DNA from: Vibrio palustris
Lineage (GTDB): Bacteria > Pseudomonadota > Gammaproteobacteria > Enterobacterales > Vibrionaceae
Length of the DNA: 64,000 nt
Assembly: GCF_024346995.1 (NCBI RefSeq)
Contig: NZ_AP024887.1
Span: 1,860,001-1,924,000 of the forward strand
Direction of reading: 5' to 3'
The position numbers were made by a program, and so were the translations under genes. Below are positions 42,636 through 52,314 of the stretch, piece after piece. The stretch's first letter is position 1. The number at the start of each line of letters is the position of its first letter. The notes below the pieces were generated by a model. It was not told the origin of the DNA. It made no database searches and saw only the letters and a program-made list of their open reading frames with translations.

Positions 42636-44633
42636 ATGAATATCATAAAAAATCTATCTTTTAAGAAAAAATTATTATTGCTAGTCATACCACCAATTTT
42701 AGGTGCATTATTTTTTTCCGGAATGACATTAAAACAGGACTTTAACGACAAACAACTAGCCGAAGATATTCAAGCTCTTGTTAAATTATCAATTAAAGGT
42801 AACCTCATCGTACATGAGTTACAAAAAGAGCGCGGTACAACATCAGGTTTTGTCGGTTCAAACGGAAACAATTTTGTCGACAATATGCAGCAGCAACGTA
42901 AGAATACCGATAGTGTAGTGAGAGAAACGAAATTATCCCAGTCACTTACTGAACGACTACGCTCGGTTTACCCAAAAGTAACGCAAGACATACAAATGGT
43001 TATAGGCGGCTTAAAACAGTTACCTGAGCTAAGAACAAAAGTCGATTCACTGTCATTATCGGCGGCCGAAGCCGCGCAATTTTATACCGATCTGAATGCC
43101 TCATTATTAGCACTCAGTGGAACAATTGCCGATCTGTCTACTTATGGTCATCTGACAAGTCAATTACGTAATTACTATACTTTCTTACAAGCTAAAGAAG
43201 CCGCCGGTAAAGAACGAGCATTACTTAACATTGCGCTCTCACTCGGCTCATTTCGACCAGGGGCTTATCAGAAATTTGTCACCTTAGAGTCTTATCAAAA
43301 CGCGTACCTCGCCTCGTTTGAACAATTTGCTTCCCAAAGCCAATTGCAAGAGCTTGAAGACTTACGAACTAGCCCTGCAGGCAAACGAGTCAAAGCAATT
43401 CGAGCTATCGCGAATGAAAAATTTGTGACCGGTAATTTCGGCGTTTCAGGACAAGAATGGTTTAACGCTGCAACAGATAGAATCAATCAAATGAAAGCGT
43501 TAGAAGATGGATTAGCACACAAAGCGACAATCACGGTGCAATCGATTGATAACCAAACTAAACATTCCATCTATTTAAGCCTTATATTGACTATCGTGTT
43601 AATCGTGATTACCACCGTATTATCCATCTATGTCGCGCGTCTTCTCATCCAACAAGCAATGAATTTAGCGACAACGATCAATACCGTAGCCCAAACCAAA
43701 GATCTGACATTAAAAGCTGATGTCAACTCTCGCGATGAACTTGGCCGCAGTGCACAAAGCTTTAATGAAATGCTTACGGTCATCCGAAATATGCTCAATC
43801 AAATTTCAGATAGCAGCGTGCAACTTTCTGCGGCCGCAGAGCAGACAAGTATCTCGATATCCGAGAATACTAATAGCTTAGAAAAGCAAAGCGAGGAAAC
43901 ATCTCAAGCCGCTACCGCCACAGAAGAAATGACGGCAACAGTTAATGAAATTGCGGCCAATACCACTAATACCGCAGACGCCGCTAATGAAGCATCCCAA
44001 TTGTCACATCATGGGATGGAAATTGTCGCAAGTAATGCTACGAGTATGAATACGCTGCATGATCAAATGTCTGGAGCCAATAACCAAGTTATTCAGTTAC
44101 GAGATTCCAGCCAAGAAATTAATAATATTGTAGATGTCATCAAAGGAATCGCTGAGCAAACGAACCTACTGGCATTAAACGCCGCAATCGAAGCAGCTCG
44201 CGCTGGCGAGCAAGGACGTGGCTTTGCCGTCGTCGCTGATGAAGTGCGTAGTTTAGCGCAGCGTACGCAAAAATCGACGCAACAAATTGAAGAAATGGTG
44301 GTACGTTTTCAATCAGAAGCCAGCCATGTTTCTGAAATTATCGAAGAATCATTTGAGTATGTTAAAACATCATCACAACAAACGAATTCAGTAAAAGAAA
44401 ACCTCGAAGCCATCAACCGTGCGATCGACTCGATCACAGCGATGTGTCATCAGGTCGCTACAGCAGCGGATGAACAAGTTGCGGCAACCAATGAAATTGC
44501 GATAAACATCCGTACTATTAATGATCTTGCCGATGTAAGCGCTGAAACGGGAAAACAAATCACTCTTGCCGCCAACGAACAAACGCAGCTTTCGCACAAA
44601 CAGCATGAATTAGTGGCACAATTTAAACTATAA
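42636..44633 (+). CDS. Methyl-accepting chemotaxis protein with nitrate/nitrite-sensing NIT domain
   Basis: The 665-residue chemoreceptor has TM1 at ~11-30. Its periplasmic domain begins ~55 with [19 protein letters not shown], the typical opening of the NIT domain (nitrate and nitrite sensing). TM2 is at ~310-335, then HAMP and a signalling domain with [21 protein letters not shown]. Late residues [13 protein letters not shown] fit adaptation helices. Position right after narGHJI/narK strengthens the assignment as a nitrate or nitrite chemoreceptor. Its promoter region is shared with narK and contains NarL-type boxes, so it may be induced by nitrate too (inference). Confidence 0.88.
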   Translation: MNIIKNLSFKKKLLLLVIPPILGALFFSGMTLKQDFNDKQLAEDIQALVKLSIKGNLIVHELQKERGTTSGFVGSNGNNFVDNMQQQRKNTDSVVRETKLSQSLTERLRSVYPKVTQDIQMVIGGLKQLPELRTKVDSLSLSAAEAAQFYTDLNASLLALSGTIADLSTYGHLTSQLRNYYTFLQAKEAAGKERALLNIALSLGSFRPGAYQKFVTLESYQNAYLASFEQFASQSQLQELEDLRTSPAGKRVKAIRAIANEKFVTGNFGVSGQEWFNAATDRINQMKALEDGLAHKATITVQSIDNQTKHSIYLSLILTIVLIVITTVLSIYVARLLIQQAMNLATTINTVAQTKDLTLKADVNSRDELGRSAQSFNEMLTVIRNMLNQISDSSVQLSAAAEQTSISISENTNSLEKQSEETSQAATATEEMTATVNEIAANTTNTADAANEASQLSHHGMEIVASNATSMNTLHDQMSGANNQVIQLRDSSQEINNIVDVIKGIAEQTNLLALNAAIEAARAGEQGRGFAVVADEVRSLAQRTQKSTQQIEEMVVRFQSEASHVSEIIEESFEYVKTSSQQTNSVKENLEAINRAIDSITAMCHQVATAADEQVAATNEIAINIRTINDLADVSAETGKQITLAANEQTQLSHKQHELVAQFKL

Positions 44634-44966
44634 CGCTTTCCTTTCTATATATTACCGACTTTTTCACTTTACTTGGCGTGCTATACGCTAGGTAAAGTGA
44701 ATGCGGTACGTATCATTCGATTAATCGATCGTTTTTTACATTTCTAGACTCAGCATACTGAGATTAACATCACATCATATTGTGCAAACTAAATAAAACA
44801 CCTAATAAATATATAAATTATATGAAAATGCATTAAATTCAAAGCATTATAAATATAAAAAATGTGCGTAAATAATAGCGTAATGTCCATACTATGATCG
44901 ATACTATAATGAATGACGATACCAATAATGCATGCCTCTAACTGATAGACGCTTAGGGGAATGGAG
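44634..44966 (+). other. Intergenic region with an imperfect hairpin between two chemoreceptor genes
   Basis: No gene is seen in about 330 bases. An inverted repeat at 44664-44700 (TCACTTTACTTGGCGT / ACGCTAGGTAAAGTGA, one mismatch) may end the upstream transcript, although no T tract follows. The rest is AT-rich, with TATAAT at 44905-44910 as a possible -10 without a good -35. Confidence 0.55.
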
Positions 44967-46622
44967 ATGAATGTGATTATCAATAAAATGAACTTAAAAG
45001 CTCAATTGCTCACTTTAGTAGCAATACCTTGTGCCATCCTTATCATTCTCAGTATGTCGAGCATACGCAGTATGGAAGGCTTACAAAATGAAACTCGACT
45101 ACTGACAAAAAATACTAATAAGCCCATGCGCTCAATGGCGAGTGTTGCATCATTAATACCACGCATGCGCGTTGGGATTGATGTCATGTTTATGAATCCT
45201 CTAGAAGGAATGGAACGTGAAGAAGGTATTCTTCCTCATTTAAACGATTTGAGAAATGAAGACTTACCTGCCGTTGCTCAAGCAATGCAGAATGCCTACG
45301 ATGCACAGGTCGATCCTAAAGCGCAAAAAATGATGAAAGACCTGCAAAAGCGCTTTGAGCAAGCACGTCAAGAAGTGTTCTTGCCAATGATCCAAGCATT
45401 CGACAATAATAATGTTGCCTTAGCTCGTAAAATTTATATGGATAAATATCGGGATGCTTACGGTGATATGCGCAAGCAAGCCGATGATATTCTCGACCAG
45501 TTATTAGCAAATGGACAACAAAGCTTCCAAAATAGTGAGCAACAATACCAAGATTCACGACTGTATATGTGGGCGCTTACAGGAGGAGCCCTCATCATTT
45601 CCTTACTATTAGTTGGCTTTATCACTCGCCGCTTAAATCAACGTGTCAAAGTGTTGCAAACGAGTATTAGCCAAGCTTCTAAAAACTTGGATCTCACAGC
45701 TAAGATTAAACTATCTGGTAGTGATGAATTTGTTGATATCGCTAATTCATTCAATTATTTTGTATCGAGCTTTAACACGGTCATTACCAGCGTGATGGAC
45801 AATTCGCGAGCGCTTGCTCAAACAGCCTCTGAGATATCACAACGCGCCCAACTTACCCATAAAAACTGTGCGCATGAAAGTGAACGCGCGACAATGATCG
45901 CCACGGCCATTAATCAAATGGGTGTCTCGATCAGTGAGATTGCTAACAATGCCTCTCACGCATCAGACTCAGCCAAACAAGCTGATAGCAATGCTCATGA
46001 AGGGGCTAACCAAGTAAACAGTGCACGTAATGAAATTGAAACGCTTTCAGAACGACTAAATAACGTTGGAACAGAGATTGACTCACTCGCGGCCAAAACA
46101 GAATCTATTGGTAGTATTCTCGATACGATTCAAGGCATTTCTGAGCAAACAAACTTGCTAGCACTCAACGCAGCAATTGAAGCTGCGCGTGCTGGTGAAC
46201 AAGGTCGAGGCTTTGCAGTCGTCGCTGATGAAGTCCGTAATTTAGCGACGCGTTCAGCTCAATCTGCTAATCAAATTAAAGAGATGATTGGTGAGTTACA
46301 AGTCACTTCTAAGAAAACATTTACCGCCACAGAAGCCAGCCAAAAACAAGGGGCAGAAGTGGTTGAACAGGCTGAAAAAGCAAGTGTTATTCTAAAAAGC
46401 ATTACCGAGAACGTTAGCCAAATCAGTGATATGAATATTCAGGTCGCGACAGCAACCGAAGAGCAATCTATGGTAGTTAATCAAATGAATACGCATATAA
46501 CTGAAATTAATCAATTATCAACAGAGACGACACAAATTGCCGATCAATTGACGGAATCGAGTCAAAGTTTGCAACAGTTATCAAACAGTCTCGATGGGTT
46601 AGTAAAGCAATTCAAGCTATAA
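44967..46622 (+). CDS. Methyl-accepting chemotaxis protein with four-helix-bundle sensor
   Basis: The 551-residue chemoreceptor has TM1 ([17 protein letters not shown]), a ~150-residue helical periplasmic domain of the 4HB_MCP kind ([20 protein letters not shown]), and TM2 ([20 protein letters not shown]). HAMP and the signalling domain with [21 protein letters not shown] follow. AGGGG at 44955-44959 fits the ATG at 44967 better than the one at 44961. It follows the NIT chemoreceptor in the same direction but after a 330-base gap, so it is probably transcribed separately. Ligand unknown. Confidence 0.9.
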   Translation: MNVIINKMNLKAQLLTLVAIPCAILIILSMSSIRSMEGLQNETRLLTKNTNKPMRSMASVASLIPRMRVGIDVMFMNPLEGMEREEGILPHLNDLRNEDLPAVAQAMQNAYDAQVDPKAQKMMKDLQKRFEQARQEVFLPMIQAFDNNNVALARKIYMDKYRDAYGDMRKQADDILDQLLANGQQSFQNSEQQYQDSRLYMWALTGGALIISLLLVGFITRRLNQRVKVLQTSISQASKNLDLTAKIKLSGSDEFVDIANSFNYFVSSFNTVITSVMDNSRALAQTASEISQRAQLTHKNCAHESERATMIATAINQMGVSISEIANNASHASDSAKQADSNAHEGANQVNSARNEIETLSERLNNVGTEIDSLAAKTESIGSILDTIQGISEQTNLLALNAAIEAARAGEQGRGFAVVADEVRNLATRSAQSANQIKEMIGELQVTSKKTFTATEASQKQGAEVVEQAEKASVILKSITENVSQISDMNIQVATATEEQSMVVNQMNTHITEINQLSTETTQIADQLTESSQSLQQLSNSLDGLVKQFKL

Positions 46623-46629
46623 CAAATAG

Positions 46630-46661
46630 AATCGCAATGAGGAAACTCATTGCGATTTTTC
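46630..46661 (+). terminator. Terminator after the second chemoreceptor
   Basis: A perfect 12-bp stem (AATCGCAATGAG / CTCATTGCGATT) with a GAAA tetraloop is followed by T residues. Confidence 0.9.
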
Positions 46662-46938
46662 TTGCTGTTGTCATCGTCGCCCATATCGTTTCTACCATCT
46701 CTATCTACCTCACTCGTTGTCGCTTCTCCCCCAAGTATTTATTGGTCTTGTTACTTGCACCTTTTTTACTAAAAAAGCACTAAACATATTGATAGTTTTA
46801 AAGTTTTCTTCTAGTAACCATATCAATTTATATTACTGATAAACCTTTGCTAATAGAACTGACTTGAAAAACACCGTAAGTTTATCCACAATCGCTTCCG
46901 TTTTAGCTTGCGAGCTATTTTTTAAAAGAGGTATTCGT

Positions 46939-47754
46939 GTGAAAACTGCGATGTATATTGATGATTTGACCGCTATCGATTTTTCGGTATATGACGGTAC
47001 AGATATCAAGGGAGATAGCATTTCTCTGAGTGTCATGGTGACAGGAGAAGAAAACGAGACAGGGATGATCTCTGATTTTGGTAAAATCAAACCAAAACTG
47101 AAATTCATTTGCGATGAAGAAGTGGATCACCGCTTAGTCTGTGATAGCCGCTACCTAACTGTGGATAATGATCGCAGCGCCGGAGAATTTCCAGTCTCTG
47201 GTGGTATTATTCATGCCCAAGGTCCAAGTGTCATGTTTTGTGCTATTCCTATGGTCTCTGAAGACTATGTTGCAGACATTAAACACTACCTAATCACCAA
47301 ATTCTGCCAAGCAATGCCTGAGTTTGAATTCGAGATTGAACTGACGCGCAGCACTACGGCTAGTTTCCAATATAACCACGGTTTAAAGCTCCATGATGGC
47401 AATTGTCAGCGTATCATTCATGGTCACAGTTCGGACCTTGAGATTCAAATCAATGGTCAAACATGCCCGAAGCATCACGATTGGATGGCAGCAAATCTGA
47501 ATGGGAAACACTTTTTCAACGCCAATGATGTGGCCGTTGGTGAAGAACGTACGACAGTACGTTATAGCGCCTCTCAAGGTGACTTTGAAGTGCAGATACC
47601 CAATCAGTTGGTCGAGATAGTACAAGGCGAACCCTCAATTGAAAACATTTCAAAGCACATCGCTGTATTAGTTAAAGATCTCAACCCTGACGCACATTCT
47701 GTACGCGTCAAGGTCAGCGAAGGCTTATCTAAAGGCGCAGTCACACTCGCGTAG
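46939..47754 (+). CDS. Tandem T-fold protein, 6-carboxytetrahydropterin synthase (QueD/PTPS)-like
   Basis: The 271-residue product starts at GTG (VKTAMYIDDL) with GAGG seven bases upstream. It appears to contain two PTPS-type T-fold units. The first (~5-145) keeps GMISDFGKIK and EEVDHRLV, but its usual HGH zinc site reads KGD. The second (~145-271) keeps the zinc-site pattern FQYNHGLKL, then GNCQRIIHGHSSD, and the ending SIENISKHIAVLV and VRVKVSEG, but lacks the GMVxDF and DH segments. The two halves look complementary, as if one active site were built from both. Family enzymes make 6-carboxytetrahydropterin for queuosine or pyruvoyl-tetrahydropterin. Which activity remains is not visible. 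It is a single gene between terminators. Confidence 0.75.
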   Translation: MKTAMYIDDLTAIDFSVYDGTDIKGDSISLSVMVTGEENETGMISDFGKIKPKLKFICDEEVDHRLVCDSRYLTVDNDRSAGEFPVSGGIIHAQGPSVMFCAIPMVSEDYVADIKHYLITKFCQAMPEFEFEIELTRSTTASFQYNHGLKLHDGNCQRIIHGHSSDLEIQINGQTCPKHHDWMAANLNGKHFFNANDVAVGEERTTVRYSASQGDFEVQIPNQLVEIVQGEPSIENISKHIAVLVKDLNPDAHSVRVKVSEGLSKGAVTLA

Positions 47755-47762
47755 TCGTCATT

Positions 47763-47794
47763 AAGTGGGTACATAAAAATGTACTCACTTTCTT
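47763..47794 (+). terminator. Terminator after the T-fold gene
   Basis: Hairpin AAGTGGGTACAT / ATGTACTCACTT (one mismatch, loop of 4) is followed by TCTTAATAT. It lies between convergent genes. Confidence 0.7.
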
Positions 47795-47825
47795 AATATC
47801 CCCCATGTACTCATGAAACAGCGCA

Positions 47826-49364
47826 TTACTTAAGCCCGAGACGTTTCGCTAACTTATGTAAATTACTCGCATCTATTCCCAACAATTTCGCTGCTTGTGC
47901 CCAATTATTCTGAGTGTGGGTGAGCGCCTGCCTAATATGATTAGCTTGAAAAGCGTCCGTTGCCAATTTGAGTGGCATTACTTGCAAGATCTGTTGTGAC
48001 ATTTCAATATTGGCGTCACTCGTATTATGACAAACTGATAATGCCTGTAATTCGTTATCAAGATGTAAAGGCGTCACCGTGACGATGGTATTTTTATCCG
48101 CACCTTCACTGACCGTTCGTAGGGCTGCTCGACTAATCACATGCTCTAATTCACGGATATTCCCAGGCCAATTGTAATGTAATAACAGAGTCTCAGCCTC
48201 TGGCGAGATGCGTAAACTACGAAACCCAAAACGACTACGATTAAGCTCAATAAAGTATCCGGCTAACAAGAGAATATCGTGCCCTCGCTCCCGCAATGGC
48301 GGAATCTCTACAGGGTACACCGAAAGTCGATGATATAAATCCGCACGGAAATCGCCATTTTTAACCATCTCTTTCAGATCACGATTGGTCGCAGCGACAA
48401 TACGAACATCTACTTTTTTGAGCTGATCCGATCCGACACGCTGAATCTCACCATTTTGTAATACTCGTAATAACTTAGCTTGTGCTAATAATGGTAACTC
48501 ACCGATTTCATCCAAAAATAACGTACTACCATGAGCAGACTCTATACGACCAGCGCGATCAACAAGCGCTCCAGAAAATGCCCCTTTCTTATGACCAAAA
48601 AGTTCACTCTCCACTAAATTATCTGGGATGGCGGCGCAATTAACCTGAACTAACCCGTGATTCGCTCGTCGAGAGTGACGATGTAACCGATGGGCAAACA
48701 GTTCTTTGCCAACACCAGTCTCCCCCGTCAGTAAAACAGATAATTCAGAGTCAGCGACAATATCTAACTCTTTCAATAACGTATGCATACTGTCATGTTC
48801 ACCAATCAATTCTGGTTCATGGTGGGCAGTCAATTTTTCCGGTATTAATTTATCTTGATAAAGTCTTACAGCTCGCACTTCACTTTCAAGTTCACTGACT
48901 CTCAAAATAGCTTCGCAATAACGAGCAATAACGGGAATAGAAGCATGTTGTTCCTCGGTAAAGTGATCTTGTTCAAGAGAATCTAAGGTTAAGACTCCCC
49001 ACTGTTTATGGTTGATCCACAAACTGATCCCCATGCAATCATGAACAGGTAATGGCTGACCTTGGCAAGTATCAAGAAGTCCATCATAAGGATCGGGTAA
49101 GGTACATTGCTCAGTAAAATGCACTAACTCTTGGCTCGCGACGATTTGTGCCAAACGCGGGTGATCTTGAACCGTAAAACGCCGTCCCATGGTGGTCGAA
49201 ACAACCCCTTTTAGTGCGATGGGTTTTAGCTGCTCTCCTTCAAGTTTGAGTAAGCCCACGGCACTACATTGTAAAACCTCTTGAACCTCACTGACGAATT
49301 GTTGTAAACGCTCAGTTATCGACGTTTTTGGGCTAAGCATTTGCGCACTAAACATTTTTATCAT
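47826..49364 (-). CDS. norR: NorR-type NO-responsive sigma-54 activator (hmp-linked)
   Basis: The ~512-residue regulator has the same layout as the one at 8208-9740. Its GAF domain carries the NO-iron motifs TMGRRFT, DHPRLAQI, LPDPYDG, VHDCMG and LTLDS. The AAA+ domain has Walker A GETGVGKE and STLFLDEIGEL. The Fis-type helix-turn-helix ends SNLHKLAKRLGLK. The sigma-54-contact loop reads GAFSGA instead of GAFTGA. The frame reaches 49439, but that part is the tandem operator region (GGTATTTTTTACC-type repeats). So the ATG at 49364 (or 49355) is chosen. It is divergent from hmp, as in Vibrio cholerae. Confidence 0.92.
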   Translation of the reverse strand: MIKMFSAQMLSPKTSITERLQQFVSEVQEVLQCSAVGLLKLEGEQLKPIALKGVVSTTMGRRFTVQDHPRLAQIVASQELVHFTEQCTLPDPYDGLLDTCQGQPLPVHDCMGISLWINHKQWGVLTLDSLEQDHFTEEQHASIPVIARYCEAILRVSELESEVRAVRLYQDKLIPEKLTAHHEPELIGEHDSMHTLLKELDIVADSELSVLLTGETGVGKELFAHRLHRHSRRANHGLVQVNCAAIPDNLVESELFGHKKGAFSGALVDRAGRIESAHGSTLFLDEIGELPLLAQAKLLRVLQNGEIQRVGSDQLKKVDVRIVAATNRDLKEMVKNGDFRADLYHRLSVYPVEIPPLRERGHDILLLAGYFIELNRSRFGFRSLRISPEAETLLLHYNWPGNIRELEHVISRAALRTVSEGADKNTIVTVTPLHLDNELQALSVCHNTSDANIEMSQQILQVMPLKLATDAFQANHIRQALTHTQNNWAQAAKLLGIDASNLHKLAKRLGLK

Positions 49365-49365
49365 G

Positions 49366-49418
49366 GTGTTTTTTACCCTAATGGTATTTTTTACCCTACT
49401 CATTAGGGTGAAAAATAC
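49366..49418. promoter_or_regulatory. Three NorR enhancer sites between norR and hmp
   Basis: Three GT-N7-AC motifs lie in a row: GTGTTTTTTAC (49366-49376), GTATTTTTTAC (49384-49394) and GTGAAAAATAC (49408-49418). The first two are direct copies and the third is inverted. Three such sites upstream of a sigma-54 promoter is the arrangement known from E. coli norVW. Confidence 0.82.
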
Positions 49419-49460
49419 CATACCAAACAATAAAATCAAATAAAATTAATAACTTATAAA

Positions 49461-49477
49461 CTGGCATAAAGATTGAC
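49461..49477 (+). promoter_or_regulatory. Sigma-54-like promoter of hmp
   Basis: CTGGCATAAAGATTGAC has the -24 GG at 49463-49464. Exactly ten bases later comes GA in place of the -12 GC, a one-base departure. It lies 43 bases after the last NorR site and 65 bases before hmp. Confidence 0.6.
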
Positions 49478-49542
49478 TGTTTAGAGAAGGTAAATGATGA
49501 AACTGAAAACCTGATTAACGAATCACTAACAGGATGCTTTAT

Positions 49543-50733
49543 ATGAATGAACAACAAATCGCCTTAGTCAAAGACACGGTGCCTGTATTACGTGAAAGTG
49601 GAGTTGCCCTAACGAGCCACTTTTATCAACGCATGTTGACGCATAACCCAGAGCTAAAAAATATTTTTAACCAAGTACACCAACAAAAAGGCCGACAACA
49701 ACGCGCCCTCGCGAACGCTGTTCTTGCCTATGCCGAGCATATTGATGATCCGTCGGCATTAAATGCTGTGGTAGAACGCATCGCACATAAACACACCAGC
49801 TTAGGAATTCGACCAGAACAATATGCCATTGTCGGTAAACACCTGTTAGCATCAATTAAAGAAGTATTGGGAGAGGCGGCAAGTCAAGAGCTTATCGACG
49901 CTTGGGCCATCGCCTATCAGCAGCTTGCTGATCTATTTATCCAAGTTGAATCTCAGCTTTACCAAACTGCTATCAATGACCATCAAGGCTGGACCGGTTG
50001 GCGCCCTTTTAAAATCGCTAAGAAAGTACAAGAAAGCGATGAAATCACGTCTTTTTATTTAACCCCATGCGATCAAGGAACGTTACCTCACTATCATCCA
50101 GGACAATACATTAGTGTACGGGTATTTATTCCCGATACCGACCTATATCAACCTCGTCAATATAGCTTATCTATAGCATCAAATAATGAATACTTACGCA
50201 TCTCCGTCAAAAAACAGCCAGCTTTGGATAAGTACCCAGAAGGTGTGGTATCAAACTTATTACATGAAGAGTATACCGAGGGCTCGATCATTGATGTTTC
50301 TACGCCTTACGGTGATTTCTTTTGGGACAGTGATTCAACACATCCTACTGTCCTATTAAGTGGTGGGGTAGGAATTACGCCAATGATGGCTATTGCCGAT
50401 GCCATCAATGCGGCTAACGACACACAAAAGGTGTATTTCATTCACAGTGCGCGTTCTAGCAATGTGCATGCCTTTAAAACATTCACCGATAACTTACCCA
50501 GCCCGCAATTCTCGGTAAGTTATTTCTACGATAACAAGACAATAGCGGATAGCGACGTACAACAAGGTCCATTGACTCTTGAGGATGTACTGCCGAGCGA
50601 CTATCACAATGCCGATTTTTACGTATGTGGCCCAGAAGGCTTTATGCAAAATTATTTGCCAAAATTACGTCAACTCGGCATAGATGAAAGTCGTATTCAC
50701 GCCGAAGCCTTCGGTTCTGGTGGTGTCGAATAA
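49543..50733 (+). CDS. hmp: Flavohemoglobin Hmp (nitric oxide dioxygenase)
   Basis: Hmp converts NO and oxygen to nitrate using NAD(P)H. The 396-residue product equals E. coli Hmp in length. The globin domain (~1-137) starts NEQQIALVKDTVPVLRESG, and HKHTSLGIRPEQYAIVG includes the proximal heme His region. The FAD domain has RQYSLSIAS, and the NAD domain VLLSGGVGITPMMAI with FYVCGPEGFMQNY and EAFGSGG near the end. AGGA lies eight bases before the ATG at 49543. It is divergent from norR with three NorR sites and a sigma-54-like promoter between. Confidence 0.97.
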   Translation: MNEQQIALVKDTVPVLRESGVALTSHFYQRMLTHNPELKNIFNQVHQQKGRQQRALANAVLAYAEHIDDPSALNAVVERIAHKHTSLGIRPEQYAIVGKHLLASIKEVLGEAASQELIDAWAIAYQQLADLFIQVESQLYQTAINDHQGWTGWRPFKIAKKVQESDEITSFYLTPCDQGTLPHYHPGQYISVRVFIPDTDLYQPRQYSLSIASNNEYLRISVKKQPALDKYPEGVVSNLLHEEYTEGSIIDVSTPYGDFFWDSDSTHPTVLLSGGVGITPMMAIADAINAANDTQKVYFIHSARSSNVHAFKTFTDNLPSPQFSVSYFYDNKTIADSDVQQGPLTLEDVLPSDYHNADFYVCGPEGFMQNYLPKLRQLGIDESRIHAEAFGSGGVE

Positions 50734-50757
50734 AGCCAAGCGTACCATCTCAGTAAG

Positions 50758-50779
50758 TCGGGTGCGCTCATGCACCCGA
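50758..50779 (+). terminator. Hairpin after hmp
   Basis: A perfect 8-bp GC-rich stem (TCGGGTGC / GCACCCGA, loop of 6) is followed by a moderately T-rich sequence. Confidence 0.6.
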
Positions 50780-50898
50780 TTAACTCCTTGCTTAATCTTG
50801 TCTTATTTTAAAACTACACAGCGCCAACATTACTCTGGTATTACCCACACTTTTCTTTGTTAAGTTAGCAAAATGTTCAGAAATAAAGAGTACATGCT

Positions 50899-52167
50899 GT
50901 GACCTATCGAGTTGTACCTGTTAGCGAACTTATGACCTATGAGTTTGATATGATTGAAGCAGGGTTTGAAGCGCTCAATGATGACGTGCTTAAGTCTATT
51001 GCTATTAATGGCGATGTGCCTGTGCTCCGTGAGCAATTACAATCTGGGGATTATGTTTTACTGTGCAAAGCCCCTGTTTTGCCACTATTGCATCTCAAGA
51101 AAAACGCAGAGGATAAACAAGTATGGAGCATTAACGAGAAAGCTCGTCATGCCGTGGATAAAGCCGTACAAAATGCGCTGCAAAATTGTATAAAGGCAGC
51201 CGAAGAAAAAGCTCAAACCAATAAAGAATCAGCCGCGTTGCTCTCAAACAATGATCCGGTTGCCAACTATGAACCAGAACCTGTGCAGCTATCTCGCACA
51301 GCAAGTCCGCCAAAGGCAGACTTCGAATACTGTTTTGATGTTGCTTGTTCCGATCACTCCTTTGTGACGAATGTGTGCTGTTCATTTTCTCTCAGCCGAA
51401 CATCCAGTGAAGCGACAATAAGTCACTGGGAAAAAAACGCATCATCGGCAGGGACACACTACACTGCTACAGCTTATAGTGATGAACCCAGAAAACTGAT
51501 CGCAACGATAGGCTCAATGCAACTTGGCATTTCTAGCCAGCCTGTACAACTGCATAAAATGGGAGAGCACTCAGCAAAAGAATCTTTCATTCCTATCATC
51601 CCTGCGGTTCAATTCGGGCCTCGTTTAGGGCTACCGACTTTCGGTTACTATTACCATTTTTTACATACCCAGCTTATTCAGGAATATAAAGTCGTTGGAC
51701 GAGGTAATTGGAGTTTTTTTGCTACCCGCTCTACAGCCCAACATCTCGACTCGGATCAAGGCGCGAATAAATATCAATCGGCAATATTATTATTATGTCA
51801 ACGTAATGGACAACAAGTAACCGGTCAATCTGTATTGTATTCTGCCATCCCATTGACCAGTGAACAGCTTGTCACGATGACAGAAGACTGGCTCACACAC
51901 AATGCCGTCAAAATAGAACCATTTAAGCTTCTCAACACGCTTAACGAACCTGTTATACATGGTGATGAATCTCTCGATGGTTTAGCACAACCTGCCATAC
52001 CACCAGCGATATTCAATCATCCAAAGAATGTCCATTATGCGCTTGATGAGCGCTACCTAATCTCTGGGCAAGTAAAATCTATCAATACTCCCTCTTTACT
52101 CGAAAACGACATAGTCGTCGTCAATCTAAAGAACCTGTCCGGTACCAGTATGGCGCTGGACGCATAA
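50899..52167 (+). CDS. Unrecognised protein, paralogue of the LysM protein at 52717-54147
   Basis: The 422-residue product starts with GTG and has no signal peptide or membrane helix. Residues ~1-140 are variable, with a helical Ala/Lys/Glu-rich part. Residues ~145-345 form a core shared with the gene at 52717-54147. Aligned segments include FDVACSDHSF versus FEVACSEQAL, FIPIIPAVQFG versus FVPVIPAVQHG, GYYYHFLHTQLIQEYK versus GYYYHICNRRLIQEYK, and WSFFATRSTAQ versus WSFYATRSTHE. A C-terminal segment (NHPKNVHY... versus NRAKNVRY...) is also shared. This copy lacks the LysM domain. The GYYYH/LIQEYK pattern recalls N-terminal domains of type VI secretion cargo, but that is weak inference. Confidence 0.7.
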   Translation: MTYRVVPVSELMTYEFDMIEAGFEALNDDVLKSIAINGDVPVLREQLQSGDYVLLCKAPVLPLLHLKKNAEDKQVWSINEKARHAVDKAVQNALQNCIKAAEEKAQTNKESAALLSNNDPVANYEPEPVQLSRTASPPKADFEYCFDVACSDHSFVTNVCCSFSLSRTSSEATISHWEKNASSAGTHYTATAYSDEPRKLIATIGSMQLGISSQPVQLHKMGEHSAKESFIPIIPAVQFGPRLGLPTFGYYYHFLHTQLIQEYKVVGRGNWSFFATRSTAQHLDSDQGANKYQSAILLLCQRNGQQVTGQSVLYSAIPLTSEQLVTMTEDWLTHNAVKIEPFKLLNTLNEPVIHGDESLDGLAQPAIPPAIFNHPKNVHYALDERYLISGQVKSINTPSLLENDIVVVNLKNLSGTSMALDA

Positions 52168-52197
52168 CTCCAGCCTCCCACCAAATTACGGCATCCG

Positions 52198-52227
52198 CGC
52201 GCTGTTCAAGTGTCATTGAACAGCGCG
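52198..52227. other. Long perfect hairpin upstream of arfB
   Basis: Two 12-base arms CGCGCTGTTCAA and TTGAACAGCGCG with a 6-base loop lie between the preceding gene and arfB. There is no T tract. It could end the upstream transcript or shape the arfB leader. Confidence 0.6.
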
Positions 52228-52314
52228 AATCAAGCGATAGACTCTTTTATGGCCAACTTTGACATTCCTACGCTAAGCTTTACAATCGCGCTTCACTCTC
52301 AAAGAATGCTCACT

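Noticed and set aside
44664..44700. Hairpin after the NIT chemoreceptor as a definite intrinsic terminator
   Set aside because: Stem is good, but no T tract follows on either strand; described only as part of the gap.
49365..49439. N-terminal extension of the hmp-linked NorR
   Set aside because: The encoded repeat (VKNTIRVKNT) comes from tandem operator DNA, and the family start fits 49364 or 49355.
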